DNA of 27,284 bases from CAZUZS01 sp964624795 (GTDB lineage Bacteria > Calditrichota > Calditrichia > RBG-13-44-9), in contig CAZUZS010000066.1 of NCBI GenBank assembly GCA_964624795.1, positions 1-27,284 of the forward strand. Direction: 5' to 3'. Under the pieces are notes generated by a model. The model made no database searches and was not told the origin of the DNA. It saw only the letters and a program-made list of their open reading frames with translations. The translations under genes were made by a program, and so were the position numbers. Positions 24,346-27,284 of the stretch are shown here, in pieces (within the stretch, counting starts at the first letter, position 1; each line of letters begins with the position of its first letter).

Positions 24346-25047
24346 TCAACTCAAAAACACCTTCTTGTATTCCCCCTTTGCCGCCATTTCGGTCGCATCG
24401 CCCTGCAAGGCGACCTTTCCCAGCCGAAGAACATAGGCGCGGTTAGCCAGTTTCAGCGCTTCCTTAACCTTCTGTTCCACAATCAGGATTGCCATGCCAT
24501 AATCCTGGTTTAATTGTTTGATCATATCAAATACATCCTTCACCAGCGAGGGCGCCAGACCAAGAGACGGCTCATCCATGAGCAGCAGCTTGGGGCGCTG
24601 GATGAGTGCCATGCCCAGCGCCAGCATCTGTTGCTCGCCGCCGCTCAGTTTGCCGGCGGACTGCTTGCGGCGCTCTTTCAAAATGGGAAATTGATGGTAG
24701 GCTTCCTCGAAACGCTGTTTTATCAACTTCTTGTCTTTAAAGATAAAGGAGGCGACTTCCAGGTTTTCCTGCACGGTCATTTCATCGAACACCTGGCTGC
24801 CCTGGGGAATCATGGAGATGCCGCGGCGCACGTTCTCATGCGGTTTGGAATCCAGCAGAACATTCTCAAAAAAGATGTCTCCACTCCACCTGGGCAGCAC
24901 TCCAATAATGGACTTTAATATGGTGGATTTCCCGGCGCCGTTATGACCGATCAGTGCAACCATCTCGCCCTCTTTTACCGAAAGCGAGACGTCATCGATG
25001 ATCAGTTTCTTTCCGTAGCCGGTTTTGAGGTTGGTTATTTGGAGCAT
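24346..25047 (-). CDS. livF: Branched-chain amino-acid-type ABC transporter ATP-binding protein (LivF)
   Basis: A cytoplasmic ATPase subunit of a Liv-type importer, 233 residues as usual for LivF. Walker A is GHNGAGKST (34-42), the Q-loop lies in SMIPQGSQVFDEMTVQENL, the signature is LSGGEQQMLALGMAL, Walker B is LLLMDEPSLGLAP, and the switch region is ILIVEQKVKEAL, with Q in place of His as typical of LivF. AAGGA lies about 8 bases before the ATG. It follows livG on the same strand after an unusually long 212-bp gap holding three hairpins; these genes usually sit nearly end to end. The true substrate could be another amino acid or amide. Confidence 0.92.
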   Translation of the reverse strand: MLQITNLKTGYGKKLIIDDVSLSVKEGEMVALIGHNGAGKSTILKSIIGVLPRWSGDIFFENVLLDSKPHENVRRGISMIPQGSQVFDEMTVQENLEVASFIFKDKKLIKQRFEEAYHQFPILKERRKQSAGKLSGGEQQMLALGMALIQRPKLLLMDEPSLGLAPSLVKDVFDMIKQLNQDYGMAILIVEQKVKEALKLANRAYVLRLGKVALQGDATEMAAKGEYKKVFLS

Positions 25048-25127
25048 ATTTGCTTCCTTACTCCCCGGCAGTTCGAAACTTACAGAGAGGCATTACTCTA
25101 TTTTCCCAAATTTAGATTTTTGATTTG

Positions 25128-25147
25128 CCCCGATTTTCAGATCGGGG
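25128..25147. repeat. Hairpin CCCCGAT-N6-ATCGGGG
   Basis: A perfect 7-bp stem in the livG-livF gap. The same CCCCGAT/ATCGGGG arms recur at 25230-25249, so the two are related copies. Confidence 0.55.
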
Positions 25148-25168
25148 ATTGTTGATTACCCATCAAGA

Positions 25169-25188
25169 TATCTGGCTTTAGCCAGATA
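25169..25188. repeat. Hairpin TATCTGGC-TTTA-GCCAGATA
   Basis: A perfect 8-bp stem between the two CCCCGAT hairpins. Its core GGCTTTAGCC is shared with the terminator hairpin at 1055-1075. Confidence 0.55.
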
Positions 25189-25229
25189 GATTAGGCTAAA
25201 ACCTCGCTATGAATTCGGTGCTTCCTATA

Positions 25230-25249
25230 CCCCGATTTAAAAATCGGGG
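25230..25249. repeat. Hairpin CCCCGATTT-AA-AAATCGGGG
   Basis: A perfect 9-bp inverted repeat with a 2-base centre, 10 bases past the livG stop codon on the minus strand; second copy of the CCCCGAT family in this gap. Confidence 0.55.
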
Positions 25250-25259
25250 CAAGCCAGCT

Positions 25260-26057
25260 TCACTCCAAATACGCCTCCACAATCTCCTCCCGTCCCAACA
25301 CCTCCTGCGGAACACCCTCCGCGATCTTCCGGCCATGATCCATGACGATAAGCCAGTCGCATAGCGAGCGCACCGCTTCGATGTTGTGCTCGATGAGCAA
25401 AATGCGCTTGCCCTGCCCGGCCAGTTCCCGCAGCAACTCCATGATCTTTTCTATCATTACCGGGTTCACACCGGAAACCGGCTCATCCAAAAGCAGGTAA
25501 TCCGCCTCGGTAGCCAGGCAGCAGCCCAGCGAGAGCAGCTTTTGCTGGCCGAAGGAGAGCGCTTCCGCCAGATCGTGTCGCTTTTCATACAGACCAATAA
25601 AATTGAGGATGCCCTTTACCTTCTCCAGGTTTTCCTGCCGGTTCTGGCGGTATCTGGCACCACGCAGCCAGGAGGAAATAGGCCCTTCCCCTACCTGGTC
25701 AAGACAACAGAGAAGCAAGTTTTCCATAACAGTAACCTGCCGCAGCAGGCGCAAATCCTGGAAAGTGCGGGCAATGCCGACATGAACCACCCGGTGGGGT
25801 GCCATTTTCAGAATATTCTCATTGCGGCAAATGAAGCTGCCGCTGTCTGCTGGGAGAAAGCCGGTGATGATATTGAACAAAGTCGTCTTCCCGGCGCCAT
25901 TGGGACCGATCAGGCCAACGATGGGTTTTTCCACCTCTCCGGAAGCTCCGAGCTTCCGGGGAGGTATCGGTGCATCATTCCAATCAAACGAAAACCCATC
26001 CACTGCCCGGATGCCGTCGAATGATTTGGAAATGTTTTGTATGCTGAATTCAGTCAT
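25260..26057 (-). CDS. livG: Branched-chain amino-acid-type ABC transporter ATP-binding protein (LivG) with an internal palindrome-coded insert
   Basis: A cytoplasmic ATPase subunit, 265 residues. Walker A is GPNGAGKT (51-58), the Q-loop lies in IARTFQDLRLLRQVTVMENL, the signature is degenerate (LSFGQQKLLSLG), Walker B is YLLLDEPVSGVNP, and the switch His is in LLIEHNIEAV. All catalytic motifs are intact. The odd part is residues about 27-45: between strand FSFDW and IVGLIGP, relatives have about four residues (as in RPQE of E. coli LivG), whereas here there are about 19, including IPPRKLGASGEV (31-42). That segment is exactly the 33-bp palindrome at 25933-25965. It would enlarge a surface loop just before the P-loop strand. 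The upstream neighbour is hicA, not the expected livM. Confidence 0.92.
   Translation of the reverse strand: MTEFSIQNISKSFDGIRAVDGFSFDWNDAPIPPRKLGASGEVEKPIVGLIGPNGAGKTTLFNIITGFLPADSGSFICRNENILKMAPHRVVHVGIARTFQDLRLLRQVTVMENLLLCCLDQVGEGPISSWLRGARYRQNRQENLEKVKGILNFIGLYEKRHDLAEALSFGQQKLLSLGCCLATEADYLLLDEPVSGVNPVMIEKIMELLRELAGQGKRILLIEHNIEAVRSLCDWLIVMDHGRKIAEGVPQEVLGREEIVEAYLE
25933..25965. repeat. 33-bp palindromic element inside livG (copy A)
   Basis: Arms of 16 bases (ACCTCTCCGGAAGCTC and GAGCTTCCGGGGAGGT) pair with a single T-G mismatch around one base. It is read in frame within livG as residues 31-42. The core CCGGAAGCTCC-x-AGCTTCCGG is shared with 26709-26741. Confidence 0.75.
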
Positions 26058-26066
26058 ATCTTGAGA

Positions 26067-26099
26067 ACCTTCCCGGGATCTTGCAACTCCCGGGAAGGT
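26067..26099. repeat. 33-bp palindromic element between hicA and livG (copy C)
   Basis: Perfect 12-bp arms ACCTTCCCGGGA and TCCCGGGAAGGT around a 9-base loop; same length and same ends (ACCT...AGGT) as the copy in livG. Read on the minus strand, its GGAAGG end is the only visible ribosome-binding sequence for livG, 10 bases from the ATG. Confidence 0.72.
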
Positions 26100-26116
26100 G
26101 AGAACTTACTGAAGAA

Positions 26117-26332
26117 TTAAAAATCATCGAGGATTAAACCGGTATCCCTCATAATTTGGCGAAGCAGACCCTTGCCGATTGTTTTCCCTTTGTGCAGGGG
26201 AACAGTCGTACGTCTTCCATCTGCGTGCCTTAATATTACGTGGCTTCCACTCTGCCTGACTCTCCGGAATCCTTTCTTTTCCAGGATTGAAATTAACTCA
26301 TTTGAACGGATTGATGGCAATTTCGAACTCAC
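26117..26332 (-). CDS. hicA: HicA-family toxin
   Basis: A 71-residue toxin of a type II toxin-antitoxin pair, an mRNA interferase with a double-stranded-RNA-binding-like fold. Family marks are SNELISILEKKGFRRVRQSG, SHVILRH with the active His31, and the basic VPLHKGKTIGKGLLRQIMRD. The start is a GTG overlapping the hicB stop (GTGA, 4 bases), so translation is coupled to the antitoxin. There is no sign of truncation. It lies between livG and the livM remnant, where the transporter operon would normally be continuous. Confidence 0.9.
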   Translation of the reverse strand: MSSKLPSIRSNELISILEKKGFRRVRQSGSHVILRHADGRRTTVPLHKGKTIGKGLLRQIMRDTGLILDDF

Positions 26333-26547
26333 ATCGCCACGCGTATCTTTTTGGTGCCCACTTCCTGGTAAATCGGTTCGCCTGTTGAAATGCGATCCTC
26401 TATGTGGAGCCGGATAGCATCCTCAATATTCTTTAAAGCCTCCTCTTCATCATCCCCCTCACTATAGCATCCCTGCAAGCCAGGACAGATGGCCAGGTAG
26501 CGCCCATCCTCATCTTTTTCAATGACGATTGTAAACTGGTAAGTCAT
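26329..26547 (-). CDS. hicB: HicB-family antitoxin
   Basis: A 72-residue short-form HicB that neutralises HicA. The partial RNase H-like fold is seen in FTIVIEKDEDGRYLAICPGL, QGCYSEGDDEEEALKNIEDA and IRLHIEDR. It lacks the C-terminal ribbon-helix-helix or HTH domain of longer HicB proteins, so it may not repress the operon by itself. Antitoxin-first order with a 4-base overlap to hicA is one of the two common arrangements. Only a weak ribosome site (GGATG, 6 bases upstream) is seen, and the AT-rich stretch at 26548-26640 probably holds the promoter. Confidence 0.88.
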   Translation of the reverse strand: MTYQFTIVIEKDEDGRYLAICPGLQGCYSEGDDEEEALKNIEDAIRLHIEDRISTGEPIYQEVGTKKIRVAM

Positions 26548-26677
26548 TTATGCATCCAATCGATTATTTTGTTGACTTCTTCTTAAAATATTTTTCATAA
26601 CATAAAGCTACCCTTTAATGAAACCCCATGCAAAAATATGTAACTTTTTCTTTCAAAACAAGGTGGGATTTGCCTCT

Positions 26678-26710
26678 ATCTCCCCGGGAGCCACCTCCCC
26701 CGGGGGTCAT
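26678..26710. repeat. 33-bp palindromic element, degenerate copy next to copy B
   Basis: CCCCGGGAG and CTCCCCCGGGG pair with a 2-base length difference. Taking AT...AT as ends gives 33 bases, sharing its last two bases with the next copy, so the two form a tandem pair. Confidence 0.45.
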
Positions 26711-26741
26711 CCCCCCGGAAGCTCCCAGCTTCCGGGGGGAT
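26709..26741. repeat. 33-bp palindromic element at the end of the livM remnant (copy B)
   Basis: Perfect 15-bp arms ATCCCCCCGGAAGCT and AGCTTCCGGGGGGAT around CCC. It lies 5 bases past the stop codon of the livM remnant (minus strand). The core CCGGAAGCTCC-x-AGCTTCCGGGG is the same as in the livG copy, and ATCGG follows in both. Confidence 0.75.
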
Positions 26742-26746
26742 CGGAT

Positions 26747-26848
26747 TCATTCTCTTTTACTCAGCCCATACTCCCCAATAAAGCCCCGCGGCCGGAACAT
26801 CATAAGTAAAACCAACAGGGCACCGTAAAAGATTTGCCGAAGGTCGGA
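26747..26848 (-). pseudogene. livM: C-terminal remnant of a LivM-type permease
   Basis: The minus strand encodes 33 residues with the stretch RQIFYGALLVLLMMFRPRG and the end GFIGEYGLSKRE, then a TGA. This matches the conserved C-terminal tail of LivM/LivH-type branched-chain permeases, which usually end in ...YGALLxLLMLFRPxGLxG. Immediately upstream in the same frame is a TAG (26849-26851), and the sequence beyond is AT-rich and unrelated, so the rest of the permease is missing here. There is no start codon or ribosome site. Its position upstream of livG and livF is where livM belongs. The fragment is most simply explained by insertion or deletion; a sequencing-assembly join is the alternative. 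Confidence 0.72.
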
Positions 26849-26947
26849 CTAATTTAATAGAAGATCAATAAAGAAAATGCTTTACACGATAAGAAAAACA
26901 GAAAATGATAGAAGACTATACACGCGCTAACAGAGCGAAGATTATTA

Positions 26948-27265
26948 TTAGTCTGGGAATAATGGTCCAAAATTTAGTGCTAAAAATTTGCGACTCAGCC
27001 AATTCCATTTCCATTTAAAAAAAGAATTCCAGTGTTTGTCCTCTAAACCCCTGCTCAACGGCCGGTCTAACTTTTTTAAGCTAATTGTATAAATTTCTTT
27101 TTCAGGATCTTTCTCTTTTTTATAGCTAATCCCTTTTTCATTATTACGTGCATATTCTATCCATTTGCAGAGGTAGACCGCATCATCGATGGAATTAGCA
27201 TATTCTTCAATGATATCCATTTCTGTTAACCTACCTGGGAATTTTAAATAAACGATGGAAGGCAT
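26948..27265 (-). CDS. Unrecognised protein, possibly 5'-incomplete
   Basis: A frame of 105 residues from an ATG at 27265. It is also open to the window edge without a stop, so the true start may lie outside. The sequence is charged and Trp/Lys-rich toward the end (WNSFFKWKWNWLSRKFLAL) with an acidic helical part (MDIIEEYANSIDDAVYLCKW). No family is recognised and no membrane span or signal peptide is seen. Its AT-rich composition differs from the transporter genes, consistent with recently acquired DNA next to the broken livM. The gap 26852-26947 shows nothing identifiable. Confidence 0.45.
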   Translation of the reverse strand: MPSIVYLKFPGRLTEMDIIEEYANSIDDAVYLCKWIEYARNNEKGISYKKEKDPEKEIYTISLKKLDRPLSRGLEDKHWNSFFKWKWNWLSRKFLALNFGPLFPD

Positions 27266-27284
27266 GTGTTCAAGCCTTAGGCTA

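Noticed and set aside
26117..26547. hicBA considered as part of a larger defence island
   Set aside because: No restriction, CRISPR, abortive-infection or integrase genes are visible nearby; only the pair itself is supported.

Overview
The window looks like the chromosome of a Gram-negative bacterium of the FCB (Fibrobacterota-Chlorobiota-Bacteroidota) side of the tree, most like the Calditrichota/KSB1-type lineages. This is inferred from gene content: a PorV/PorQ-type outer-membrane barrel, a TonB-dependent receptor with a carboxypeptidase-regulatory N-terminal domain, two secreted proteins with FlgD-like/type IX secretion C-terminal sorting domains (one with the typical QNFPNPFNPTTKINF stretch), and Shine-Dalgarno-led genes of middling GC. 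No rRNA, tRNA, CRISPR array or intact transposase gene is recognisable.

Layout. 1-821: 3' end of a Gfo/Idh/MocA oxidoreductase. 822-1793: mostly non-coding, but with a well-formed 39-residue membrane-protein gene on the minus strand followed by a terminator. 1794-3011: EAL-like/HDOD signalling protein. 3341-9898: five minus-strand genes that look like one peptide-use locus (M20 peptidase, YfcC-type carrier, RpiR-type regulator, cyanophycinase-like lipoprotein, secreted M14 carboxypeptidase), with related ATGAAA-N6-TTTC sites upstream of the first gene and upstream of the regulator. 10374-18196: four plus-strand cell-envelope genes (secreted protein, TonB-dependent receptor, large secreted protein, PorV-like barrel), closed by a strong hairpin. 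18247-19831: SPFH/NfeD membrane pair on the minus strand. 20166-21852: trpR followed by trpB2, with a dyad overlapping the probable promoter. 22102-22831: two small uncharacterised genes. 23064-24197: stand-alone AAA-type ATPase with a striking 50-bp nested palindrome just upstream. 24346-27284: remains of a branched-chain amino-acid (Liv-type) ABC operon on the minus strand: livF, livG, then a hicBA toxin-antitoxin pair, then only the last 33 codons of a livM-type permease, then an unrecognised reading frame that reaches the window edge.

The least ordinary signal is a family of palindromic elements, each 33 bp long, in the right-hand part of the window: 25933-25965, 26067-26099, 26709-26741, a degenerate copy at 26678-26710 and another at 23023-23055. 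One copy lies inside livG, in frame, and appears to add about 15 residues just ahead of the P-loop. Another forms a hairpin carrying the ribosome-binding site of livG. Together they bracket hicBA and lie beside the truncated livM, so this small mobile palindrome seems to have taken part in remodelling the operon. No mobilising gene for it is visible here.
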